64,000 bases of DNA, from assembly GCF_004353505.1 (NCBI RefSeq), contig NZ_SMNQ01000015.1, positions 62,001-126,000 of the forward strand, written 5' to 3'. The position numbers and the translations under genes are program-made. Shown piece by piece: positions 51,259-59,998 of the stretch. Below the pieces are notes generated by a model. It worked only from the letters and a program-made list of their open reading frames with translations, made no database searches and had not been told where the DNA came from. Origin of the DNA: Streptomyces sp. WAC05374. Its GTDB lineage: Bacteria; Actinomycetota; Actinomycetes; Streptomycetales; Streptomycetaceae. Numbering within the stretch: the first letter of the stretch is position 1; each line of letters begins with the position of its first letter.

Positions 51259-51400
51259 CTCGGCTCAGGGGCGTGGGACCTCGTGGTCCGCTCGGCTCAG
51301 GGGCGTGGGACCTCGTGGTCCGCTCGGCTCAGGCGCGTGGGACCTCGTGGCCCGCTCGGCTCAGGGGCGTGGGACCTCGTGGTCCGCTCGGCTCAGGGGC
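51259..51400. repeat. 32-bp tandem repeat array (four units and a partial)
   Basis: Units begin at 51259, 51291, 51323, 51355 and 51387 with CTCGGCTCAGG. Each full unit contains GTGGGACCTCGTGGTCCG, in which GGACC-TCGT-GGTCC can form a small hairpin; unit three has two substitutions. The 32-bp period rules out an in-frame protein repeat. The array starts 9 bp after the polyprenyl synthase stop and may act as a run of weak terminators or be selfishly amplified. The rest up to 51544 shows nothing further except the LolA-like gene's ribosome site. Confidence 0.9.
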
Positions 51401-51544
51401 TCGGGGCCTGTTCGGCGTAGGGGTCTCGGGGTCGGCGTCATCCTTCAGCAGTACGGAAGTTGAGCCCGGGGGCTGACGCCCCCGGGGGTGTCGCCTTGGT
51501 CAGATTGATGCCAGATGGCTCGCTGACCACGGAGGTAGGCACAC

Positions 51545-52795
51545 ATGGCACCGATGGCACCGAACGACAGCGCCGGGCGCCGGAGGACGGCGCGGTACGC
51601 GGTCCCGGTCGCGGTGGCGGGGGTGGCGGCGGCGACGATCGGGCTCGTCCCGGCGCTCGCGGCATCCGGGGACCCCGAACTGCCCGGGATCACGGCACAG
51701 CAACTGGTGGAGAAGATCGCCGCGTCGGACGTTCAGCAGCTCTCCGGCACGGTGAAGGTGACGACCGACCTCGGGCTTCCCTCGCTCGCGGGGCTGGGCG
51801 GTGACCTCGGGGGCGGCAAGGGCGCCGAGGGAGACGGCATCGGCAAACTGCTGGAGCTCGCATCGGGCACGCACACCCTGCGCGTGGCGGCGGACGGGCC
51901 GGACAAGCAGCGGCTCACCGTCGTTGACGCCGCGTCGGCCGAGTACAGCCTGGTGCGCAACGGCAAGGACGTCTGGGCGTACGACGGCGCGTCCAAGGAG
52001 GCCGTCCACTCGACCGAGCCCGGTTCCGGTTCCGGCAAGGGTGCCGAGGGTGGGGCCGCCGGGCCGTCGGAGCTTCCGGCCACCCCGAAGGACCTCGCCG
52101 ACCAGGCGCTGAAGGCCGTGGACGCCACGACGTCGGTGACGGTCGACGGTACGGCCCGGATCGCCGGGCGCGACGCGTACCAGTTGGTGATCAAGCCCCG
52201 CCAGAGCGGCTCCACGATCGGTTCGATCAAGGTCGCGGTGGACGCGGACAACGGCGTACCGCTGAAGTTCACGCTCACCCCGAGCGGGGGCGGCAAGGCC
52301 GCCATCGACGCGGGGTTCACGAAGGTGGACTTCGCCAAGCCGGACGCGTCGACGTTCGACTTCACGCCGCCTAAGGGCGTGAAGGTGACGGAGGAGCCGG
52401 CCGAGGCGCCCGGCAAGGTCCCGGGCGGTGTCCCGGGCGGCTTCGCGGACAAGGCACCGGGCAAGGTCCCGGGCGGGGCGCCCGGCGCTCCGGAGGAGTT
52501 CGAGGGCCTGAACGTCATCGGCGAGGGCTGGACGTCCATCGCCCGGTTCACCGGCCCGGGCGGTGGCATCCCGTCCGGCGCTCCGTCCGGTTCCGCGGCC
52601 GAAGCGCCCTCGGGTGCCCCGGCGGAGGCGCAGAAGTTCCTGGACGCCCTCGGCGACAAGGTGACCGGCACGTTCGGTTCGGGCACCGTCTTCAAGAGCC
52701 GCCTGGTCAACGCCCTGCTGACCGACGACGGCAAGGTCTACGTGGGCGCGGTGACCCCGGAGGCCCTGGTCGACGCGGCGAACGGCAAGAAGTAG
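51545..52795 (+). CDS. LolA-like exported protein
   Basis: A 416-residue protein exported by a signal sequence (residues about 15-40: TARYAVPVAVAGVAAATIGL, with an ALAAS cleavage region). The body, ITAQQLVEKIAASDVQQLSG through YSLVRNGKDVWAYDGASKEA, DKQRLTVVDA and SSTFDF-type strands, fits the LolA/LppX-like half-barrel that carries lipids or lipoproteins. Low-complexity Pro/Gly stretches (PGKVPGGVPGG then PGKVPGGAPG) separate it from the C-terminal part. In Streptomyces such genes often precede an ABC transporter or regulate an anti-sigma factor; neither is seen here. The ATG has GGAGG upstream. Confidence 0.7.
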   Translation: MAPMAPNDSAGRRRTARYAVPVAVAGVAAATIGLVPALAASGDPELPGITAQQLVEKIAASDVQQLSGTVKVTTDLGLPSLAGLGGDLGGGKGAEGDGIGKLLELASGTHTLRVAADGPDKQRLTVVDAASAEYSLVRNGKDVWAYDGASKEAVHSTEPGSGSGKGAEGGAAGPSELPATPKDLADQALKAVDATTSVTVDGTARIAGRDAYQLVIKPRQSGSTIGSIKVAVDADNGVPLKFTLTPSGGGKAAIDAGFTKVDFAKPDASTFDFTPPKGVKVTEEPAEAPGKVPGGVPGGFADKAPGKVPGGAPGAPEEFEGLNVIGEGWTSIARFTGPGGGIPSGAPSGSAAEAPSGAPAEAQKFLDALGDKVTGTFGSGTVFKSRLVNALLTDDGKVYVGAVTPEALVDAANGKK

Positions 52796-52895
52796 CCGGC
52801 GGACGGCAGGAAGCAGTCCACGGACGGCAGGAAGCAGTCCACGGACGGCAGGTGGTGGCCGGCGGACGGCAGAAGGTGGCCGGCGGACGGCATGG
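52780..52895 (+). repeat. 21-bp tandem repeats at the end of the LolA-like gene
   Basis: GGACGGCAGGAAGCAGTCCAC-like units start at 52801, 52822, 52843, 52864 and 52885, spaced 21 bp. The gene's own last codons (52780-52800, GAACGGCAAGAAGTAGCCGGC) are a diverged first unit, with TAG where later units have CAG or TGG. The frame stays open past the stop (DGRKQST repeats). Confidence 0.9.
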
Positions 52896-52896
52896 A

Positions 52897-52939
52897 TGTG
52901 CCCCGCCCGGGGAGGGTCGTCCTCCCCGGGCGGGGCACA
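52897..52939. terminator. Strong bidirectional terminator
   Basis: Perfect 19-bp stem beginning TGTGCCCCGCCCGGGGAGG, 5-nt loop GTCGT, and its complement. It lies 16 bp beyond the M28 peptidase stop and 100 bp after the LolA-like stop, between convergent genes. Confidence 0.92.
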
Positions 52940-52955
52940 GGCATGGGGGCGGTGC

Positions 52956-54299
52956 TCAGAACGTGAGGCGGAACGCGTTGATGTAGCCCGTGTCCTGGGC
53001 CGCCACGTCCTGGACGCGCAGCTTCCAGGCGCCGTTCGCGGCCTCGCTCGATGCGTCGACCGTGTAGGTGGTCTGGACGTTGTCGGCCGAGTCGTTGCTG
53101 CTCGAGTTCTTGAGACGGTACGCCGTGCCGTCGGGCGCCAGCAGGTCGACGACCAGGTCGCCGCGCCAGGTGTGGACGATGTCGACGCCCACCTTGAGAG
53201 CGGCCGGCGCGTTGCCCGTACGGCCCGAGACGGTCACCGTCGACGTCACGGCGGTGCCGTTGTCGGGGATGGCGACGTCGGCGGTGTTCTCGTACGTGTC
53301 ACCGGTCGGCGGCTCGGTCGTACCGGCCGACAGGGTCCAGATGGCGTGCGCGACCGCGTCGCTGTTGCGGTCGAGGGCGGTGTCGTTGATGTTGGACGTG
53401 GTGTCGCACGAGGAGTGGTAGCAGCGGTCGAAGGCCTGGCCGGCCGTGCCGCCCCACTTCTGCGCCTGGGCGCTGGTCTTCGTACGGCTCGCGCCGGTGA
53501 ACAGGCCGCCGACCGGGATGCCCACGTTCTTGAACGAGGCGTGGTCGGAGCGGCCGTCGCCCTCGGTCTCGATCTCGGTCGGGACGCCGAGTCCGGCGAA
53601 GTAGTCCTTGAAGGTCTTCTCGATGACCGGGTCGTCGTCGTAGACGAAGTAGCCGGGGTTCGGCGAGCCGATCATGTCGAAGTTGAGGTAGCCGGAGACC
53701 TTCGCGCGCTCGGTGGCGGGGAGGTTGTTGACGTAGTACTTCGAGCCGACCAGGCCGAGTTCCTCGGCGCCCCACCACCCGAAGCGAAGGTGCTTGGTGG
53801 GCTTGAGCTGGGCGCGGGAGACGGCGAGCGCGGTCTCCAGTACGGCGGCGGAGCCGGAGCCGTTGTCGTTGATGCCGGCGCCGGAGGAGACCGAGTCGAG
53901 GTGGGCGCCCGCCATGAGGACCTGGTTGGTGTCGCCGCCGGGCCAGTCGGCGATCAGGTTGTAGCCGGTGGTGCCGTTGTACGTGAACTGCTGGACCGTG
54001 GTGGTGAATCCGGCGGCGTCCAGCTTGGCCTTCACGTAGTCGATCGACGCCTTGTAGCCGGGGCGGCCGTGGGCGCGGTTGCCGCCGTTGGCGCCGGCTA
54101 TGGACTGGAACTGGGTCAGGTGCGCCTTGACGTTGGCGATCGGTATGCCGGGCGCGGCGACGGCGGCGGTGGTGGCCGTGCCGGCGGTCGCGGGGGCGGC
54201 GGTGGCGGCCGGGGCGGCGGTGGCCAGGAGCCCGGCGAGGGCCAGGGCGGCGACTGCGGCGGTGCGTCTGGGTATGCGGTGGTGAACGGAGTGGTTCAT
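52956..54299 (-). CDS. Secreted M28 aminopeptidase (S. griseus aminopeptidase type)
   Basis: A 447-residue exported zinc aminopeptidase that removes N-terminal, mainly hydrophobic, residues. The leader and propart cover about 1-48; the mature enzyme should start at A49-P50. The five metal ligands H133, D145, E180, D208 and H295, with general base E179, are each 48 positions after those of the S. griseus enzyme (85, 97, 132, 160, 247), which fixes the mature start. A C-terminal P/homoB domain (about 340-447; ATVSGRTGNAPAALKVGVD) follows. The ATG at 54299 begins the signal peptide. Confidence 0.92.
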   Translation of the reverse strand: MNHSVHHRIPRRTAAVAALALAGLLATAAPAATAAPATAGTATTAAVAAPGIPIANVKAHLTQFQSIAGANGGNRAHGRPGYKASIDYVKAKLDAAGFTTTVQQFTYNGTTGYNLIADWPGGDTNQVLMAGAHLDSVSSGAGINDNGSGSAAVLETALAVSRAQLKPTKHLRFGWWGAEELGLVGSKYYVNNLPATERAKVSGYLNFDMIGSPNPGYFVYDDDPVIEKTFKDYFAGLGVPTEIETEGDGRSDHASFKNVGIPVGGLFTGASRTKTSAQAQKWGGTAGQAFDRCYHSSCDTTSNINDTALDRNSDAVAHAIWTLSAGTTEPPTGDTYENTADVAIPDNGTAVTSTVTVSGRTGNAPAALKVGVDIVHTWRGDLVVDLLAPDGTAYRLKNSSSNDSADNVQTTYTVDASSEAANGAWKLRVQDVAAQDTGYINAFRLTF

Positions 54300-54735
54300 G
54301 TGGGGGCTCCGGATTCCGTACGGGGATGGGAACGGAACGTGCGAGACGCCCCGGTCGCCGTCGACGCGGGGCGTTGGAGCTGGTGGAGCTGGATGGCGCT
54401 TGTGGTGCGATGTGCGTGCTGAATGTTCAGCGAGATGTTGACTTACCGTCAAGGGCGTAATCCGGTCACCAGTGTTCGCATAGCGGATCGTTGTGGGCGT
54501 GAAATGGCCACGGAGTTGGCATCCTCGAACATCACTGAGCATCGCCGCATACGGGACGGGCCGCTGGACCGGCTGGACCCGCTGGTGACGGCGGCGGGGT
54601 GGATCGAGTGCCCGGCCGTGGCGGTGACGGGGTGGTCCGGGCGCCGGGGCGTGGCGGTGACGGGGTGGATCGAGTGCCGGGCCGTGACGGTGAGAGCGTG
54701 GTCCGGGCGCCGGGGCGTGGCGGTGACCGCGCCGC
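54300..54735. other. Intergenic region between M28 and VOC genes
   Basis: Holds the aminopeptidase promoter on one side and a 66-bp tandem repeat on the other (54596-54727). A plus-strand frame (54423-54803) exists only because of the repeat and is not supported as a gene. AT-richer sequence around 54420-54545 is the best place for the aminopeptidase promoter; GTTGACTTAC at 54435 is reminiscent of a -35 but faces the wrong strand. Confidence 0.5.
54596..54727. repeat. 66-bp tandem duplication
   Basis: GGGGTGGATCGAGTG occurs at 54596 and 54662, and GTGGTCCGGGCGCCGGGGCG at 54632 and 54698, both 66 bp apart; within each unit two related 33-bp halves begin with a GTGACGG-like word. The array directly abuts the VOC gene's 3' end. 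Confidence 0.85.
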
Positions 54736-55188
54736 CTACTGCACGCAGAACTCGTTCCCCTCCGGGTCCGCCATCACGGTCCACTCGCCGCCCGGTTCCT
54801 TGACCTGGCGCAGCACCGTCGCGCCCAGCGCCTCCAGCCGTGCCACCTCCGCCTCCCGCCGGCCGGACGGGGCGTGCAGGTCGAGGTGGAGGCGGTTCTT
54901 CCCGGACTTCGGCTCCGGTACGCGCTGGAACAGCAGCCTCCTTCCGAGACCGATGCCCGTCTCCTCCTCGTACGGATCGTCCGGATGCCGGACGGCGATC
55001 AGATCGCGCCACGCACGGCGGCCGTGCGTCTCGACCGTGTCCGCCTCCGTCACGTGCCCGAGACCGAGCAGCCGGTCGATGAGGGCGCTGTTGTCCTCGA
55101 CCACGTATCCGAGGGCCTCGGCCCAGAAGTCGGCCTGGGGGTGCGGGTCGGCCGCGTCGATCACGAGCTTCCAGTGGAGTGGGATCAT
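54736..55188 (-). CDS. VOC-family (glyoxalase-like) protein
   Basis: A 150-residue protein with two beta-alpha-beta modules of the vicinal-oxygen-chelate fold. IPLHWKLVIDAADPHPQADF opens module one, and NRLHLDLHAPSGRREAEVAR with WTVMADPEGNEFCVQ forms module two, the usual Glyoxalase_6 pattern. His in module one and two and the Glu in EGNEFC are candidate metal ligands. The substrate is unknown. The ATG is only 21 bp from the start of the divergent CGNR regulator, with a palindrome filling the gap; the gene is probably controlled by that regulator and read as a leaderless mRNA. Confidence 0.83.
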   Translation of the reverse strand: MIPLHWKLVIDAADPHPQADFWAEALGYVVEDNSALIDRLLGLGHVTEADTVETHGRRAWRDLIAVRHPDDPYEEETGIGLGRRLLFQRVPEPKSGKNRLHLDLHAPSGRREAEVARLEALGATVLRQVKEPGGEWTVMADPEGNEFCVQ

Positions 55189-55209
55189 GTAACCAGTTAT
55201 ATTGGTTAC
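55189..55209. promoter_or_regulatory. Palindromic divergent promoter/operator between VOC and CGNR genes
   Basis: The whole gap between two start codons is GTAACCA-N7-TGGTTAC, a perfect 7-bp inverted repeat around GTTATAT. TATATT on the plus strand and TATAAC on the minus strand are each about 6-7 bp before a start codon, fitting -10 boxes of two leaderless transcripts. A protein on this site would block both promoters. Confidence 0.65.
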
Positions 55210-55851
55210 GTGAGTGAGTCCGCAATAGGTCTGGCCCTGCACACGCCGGAGGGCCGCACGTTCCGCTTCGATCCGGGCGCCCTCTGCCTGGAACTGCTGC
55301 CCACCGGCGGTCCCGGCCCCCTCGCCCGGTACGAGGTGCTCGACACCCCCGCCGGGCTGCTCGACTGGGTCGCGGCCAGCCGTCTCGCGCCGCCCGGCCT
55401 CCCCCTGCCCCCCGTCGGCGAACGGGACCTCGCGGCGGTACGGGAAGTGCGCGACGCCCTGCACGCCCTCACCGCCGCCCACGCACACGCCGGAGGTGAC
55501 GCGGAGGGGCGGGCGCCCGGTCTGCCCGCCGCCGGCCTCGCCGTGGTGAACGCGGCGGCCGCCGAACCGCCGCTGGCCGTGCGCTTGACCGCGTCCGGGC
55601 AGCGGGAATGGGCCCCCGGCGCGAGCGTGGCCGGGCTGCTCTCGACGATCGCCCGGGACGCGATCGACCTGTTCACCGGGCCGTACGCGGCGGCGGGCCG
55701 CATCCGCGAGTGCGGTGCCCACGACTGCTACCTGCTCTTCGTCGACACGTCCCGCCCCGGCCGCCGCCGCTGGTGCGCGATGGAACGGTGCGGCAACCGC
55801 CACAAGGTCCGGTCCCACCGGGCCCGTACCGAGACCGAAGGAGAAGCGTGA
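55210..55851 (+). CDS. CGNR zinc-finger (ABATE-domain) regulator
   Basis: A 213-residue putative transcription factor. Residues about 30-160 are the ABATE stress-responsive domain (ALCLELLPTGGPGPLARYEV, TPAGLLDWV). The C-terminus is the CGNR zinc finger with CGAHDCYLLFVD and WCAMERCGNRHKVRSHR, in which four cysteines hold zinc and the GNR follows the last. These proteins are thought to bind DNA and regulate small detoxification modules. GTG at 55210 directly follows the palindrome. The stop overlaps the next start by TGATG. Confidence 0.87.
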   Translation: MSESAIGLALHTPEGRTFRFDPGALCLELLPTGGPGPLARYEVLDTPAGLLDWVAASRLAPPGLPLPPVGERDLAAVREVRDALHALTAAHAHAGGDAEGRAPGLPAAGLAVVNAAAAEPPLAVRLTASGQREWAPGASVAGLLSTIARDAIDLFTGPYAAAGRIRECGAHDCYLLFVDTSRPGRRRWCAMERCGNRHKVRSHRARTETEGEA

Positions 55852-56243
55852 TGCCCACAGGACTGACCCGTGACGCGGGCTGGGAGATCGGGGTGTCCAA
55901 GACCCTGCCGCTGCCGGCCGCCGTGGTCTGGGACTTCATCGCGAGCCCCGAAGGCGTGGCGCTCTGGCTCGGCGCCGCGAAGGGCGGGCTGCCGACGGAG
56001 AAGGGCGCTCCGTACGAGACGGCCGACGGCGTCCGTGGCGAGGTGCGCGGCTACCGGCCGGGTGACCGGGTGCGTCTCACCTATGGCGCTACGACGGTCC
56101 AGGTCGCCGTCTCGCCGGCGGGCCCGCAGAAGGCGGTGCTCCGCTTCCACCAGGAACGCCTCGCGAGCCCGGAGGAGCGGGAGCGGCGCCGTGCGCACTG
56201 GCAGGACGTCATGCGCCGGGTGACGGAGGCACTGGGCCGGTAG
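55851..56243 (+). CDS. SRPBCC/AHSA1-like domain protein
   Basis: A 130-residue helix-grip protein. VSKTLPLPAAVVWDFIASPE and GVALWLGAAKGGLPTEKG are the typical start; GEVRGYRPGDRVRLTYGATT and the C-terminal amphipathic helix complete the hydrophobic pocket. Such proteins bind small hydrophobic ligands or act as ligand-responsive partners. Coupled to the CGNR gene by a TGATG overlap, so VOC, CGNR and SRPBCC form one module, perhaps for a toxic small molecule. The ligand is unknown. Confidence 0.8.
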   Translation: MPTGLTRDAGWEIGVSKTLPLPAAVVWDFIASPEGVALWLGAAKGGLPTEKGAPYETADGVRGEVRGYRPGDRVRLTYGATTVQVAVSPAGPQKAVLRFHQERLASPEERERRRAHWQDVMRRVTEALGR

Positions 56244-56282
56244 GCGGGCCCGGTCGGGGCGGTGGCGCCGCCGCGGCCGAGG

Positions 56283-57416
56283 TCAGACGCTGTGGCGCCG
56301 GGCCGCCGGGGCGTCGCCCACGGCCGCCGCGTCTGCCGTACCCGCCACGGCCGACGTTCCGGGAGCGTCCGCCGTACCCGCCACGGCCGACGTTCCGGGA
56401 GCGTCCGCCGTACCCGCCACGGTTGCCGCGCCCGCGGCTGCCGTACCCGTCACGGCTGCCGTTTCGGCGGCGGCCGCCGCGCCCGCCGCCAGGCGCAGTG
56501 CCGCCGCCTTCGCCCTCGTACGGCGGGACGTTCGCAGGGCGTCCCACGTCAGGACCATCAGCGCGAGCCAGACCAGCGAGAAGCCCGCCCACCGCTCGGG
56601 CGGCATCGCCTCGTGGAAGTAGACGACACCGAGCAGGAACTGGAACACCGGTGCCAGGTACTGCAGCAGTCCCAGTGTGGACAGCGGCACCCGTATCGCC
56701 GCCGCGCCGAAGCACACCAGCGGCACGGCGGTGACCACGCCCGTCGCGGCGAGGAGCGCCGCGTGCCCCGCGCCCGACGTACCGAAGTGGCCGGAGCCCT
56801 GCGCGCCCAGCCAGAGCAGGTAGGCCAGCGCCGGAAGGAACTGCACGGCCGTCTCCGCCGCCAGCGACTCCACACCCCCGATGTTGACCTTCTTCTTCAC
56901 CAGGCCATACGTGGCGAAGGAGAAGGCCAGGACCAGGGAGATCCACGGCGGCCGCCCGTACCCGACCGCCAGGACCACCACCGCGGCGAAACCGGTGCCG
57001 ACAGCCACCCACTGCGCGGGCCGCAGCCGCTCCTGGAGCAGCAGGACGCCCATGGCGATGGTGACCAGCGGGTTGATGAAGTAGCCGAGGGACGCCTCCA
57101 CCACATGGCCGGAGTTGACGGACCAGATGTACAGGCCCCAGTTGACGGTGATCACCGTGGCGGCGAGCGCGATCAGGCCGAGCTTGCGTGGCTGCCGGAG
57201 CAGCTCGCCCACCCAGCCCCAGCGGCGCAGCACGAGCAGCGCGGCACCGACGACGACCAGGGACCAGACCATGCGGTGGGCCAGGATCTCGACGGCCCCG
57301 GCCGGCTTGAGCAGCGGCCAGAAGAGGGGCACGAGCCCCCACATGCCGTAGGCGCCCATGCCGTACAGCAGCCCCGCCCGCTGCTCGCCGCCGCTCTTCG
57401 CCGTCTTCGCCGCCAC
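56283..57416 (-). CDS. RarD-type EamA transporter
   Basis: A 377-residue membrane protein with ten helices, of the RarD subgroup of drug/metabolite transporters. GLLYGMGAYGMWGLVPLFWP, WSVNSGHVVEASLGYFINPL and AIRVPLSTLGLLQYLAPVFQ are the hallmarks; RarD was named for chloramphenicol sensitivity and its natural substrate is unclear. GTG at 57416 with GAAAGGCGG upstream is chosen; translation further upstream gives an odd Arg-rich extension. The C-terminal tail has an Ala/Gly/Thr-rich 12-residue repeat encoded by a 36-bp tandem duplication. Confidence 0.87.
   Translation of the reverse strand: MAAKTAKSGGEQRAGLLYGMGAYGMWGLVPLFWPLLKPAGAVEILAHRMVWSLVVVGAALLVLRRWGWVGELLRQPRKLGLIALAATVITVNWGLYIWSVNSGHVVEASLGYFINPLVTIAMGVLLLQERLRPAQWVAVGTGFAAVVVLAVGYGRPPWISLVLAFSFATYGLVKKKVNIGGVESLAAETAVQFLPALAYLLWLGAQGSGHFGTSGAGHAALLAATGVVTAVPLVCFGAAAIRVPLSTLGLLQYLAPVFQFLLGVVYFHEAMPPERWAGFSLVWLALMVLTWDALRTSRRTRAKAAALRLAAGAAAAAETAAVTGTAAAGAATVAGTADAPGTSAVAGTADAPGTSAVAGTADAAAVGDAPAARRHSV
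56335..56422. repeat. 36-bp tandem repeat in the RarD 3' end
   Basis: GCCGTACCCGCCACGGCCGA starts at 56335 and 56371, with a diverging third copy at 56407. On the minus strand each unit encodes VAGTADAPGTSA, so the repeat lengthens the cytosolic tail by whole 12-residue steps. Confidence 0.9.
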
Positions 57417-57531
57417 TGGCCGCCGCCTTTCCGCCCGCTGTCGCCCGCTGTGCGCCTGCCCTGCCGACGAAGGTAGCGCCGGGCGGGCCGGGCTGTCATG
57501 TCCGTACCGCGATACGGTCATGACGTATCGA

Positions 57532-58395
<864 letters not shown>

Positions 58396-58462
58396 GGGAC
58401 GTGCCTTTCCGAGGGGTCGTGGTTCCGGAGCACCAACCTACGGAGTGCGCTAACTTTTAGAA

Positions 58463-58487
58463 AGTACCCACTTTGAAGTAAGGTACT
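58463..58487. promoter_or_regulatory. HxlR operator candidate at the qorB/hxlR divergent promoter
   Basis: AGTACC and GGTACT flank a 13-bp centre containing ACTT and AAGT, giving a nearly symmetric 25-bp element. It overlaps TAAGGT (58479-58484), a -10-like hexamer whose expected start point coincides with the hxlR GTG, so the regulator may be leaderless and self-controlled. Confidence 0.5.
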
Positions 58488-58490
58488 GGT

Positions 58491-58877
58491 GTGTGCGTAA
58501 GTAACCCCGGCCCGCCGATGGCCGACGTCAACGACGCGATGTGCCCCTCACGCCTCGTCCTGGAGCACGTCACCAGCCGCTGGGGCGTGCTCGTCCTCGC
58601 CGCGCTGCTCGAACGCTCCTACCGGTTCAGCGAGCTGCGCCGCTCCATCGGCGGCGTCAGCGAGAAGATGCTCGCCCAGACGCTCCAGACCCTGGAACGG
58701 GACGGCTTCGTCCACCGCGACGCCAAGCCCGTGATCCCGCCCCGCGTCGACTATTCGCTCACCCCGCTCGGCAGGGAGGCCGCCGAACAGGTCTGGTCCC
58801 TCGCCCGGTGGACCGAACGCCACGTGGACGCCGTGCAGCGGGCACGGAGCGCCTACGACGAAGCCCGGGCCTCCTGA
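58491..58877 (+). CDS. HxlR-family redox-type regulator (QorR-like)
   Basis: A 128-residue winged-helix protein. MCPSRLVLEHVTSRWGVLVL, then FSELRRSIGGVSEKMLAQTL and DYSLTPLGREAAEQVW, are diagnostic for HxlR/YtfH. A cysteine near the N-terminus (C18 in AMCPSR) is at the position that senses oxidants in QorR of Corynebacterium. With the divergent QorB-like reductase it probably forms a quinone/oxidant-response pair. An ATG at residue 10 is an alternative start. Confidence 0.87.
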   Translation: MCVSNPGPPMADVNDAMCPSRLVLEHVTSRWGVLVLAALLERSYRFSELRRSIGGVSEKMLAQTLQTLERDGFVHRDAKPVIPPRVDYSLTPLGREAAEQVWSLARWTERHVDAVQRARSAYDEARAS

Positions 58878-58890
58878 GGGAGACCCGGGC
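58863..58890 (+). terminator. Hairpin across the hxlR stop codon
   Basis: GCCCGGGCCTCC pairs with GGAGACCCGGGC (one mismatch) around the TGA. It is followed by two and a half copies of a 17-bp unit (GTGGCCGCACCGTGGCT, 58898-58937) up to the convergent korB end. Confidence 0.6.
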
Positions 58891-58948
58891 CGTGGCAGTG
58901 GCCGCACCGTGGCTGTGGCCGCACCGTGGCTGTGGCCGGCGCCGGACG

Positions 58949-59990
<1,042 letters not shown>

Positions 59991-59998
<8 letters not shown>

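Noticed and set aside
51259..51400. CRISPR array
   Set aside because: The 32-bp units are directly adjacent with no unique spacers between them and there are no cas genes.
54423..54803. A plus-strand gene with GWSGRRGVAVT-like repeats
   Set aside because: The frame exists only because of the 66-bp tandem repeat, overlaps the VOC gene, and has no family match or ribosome site.
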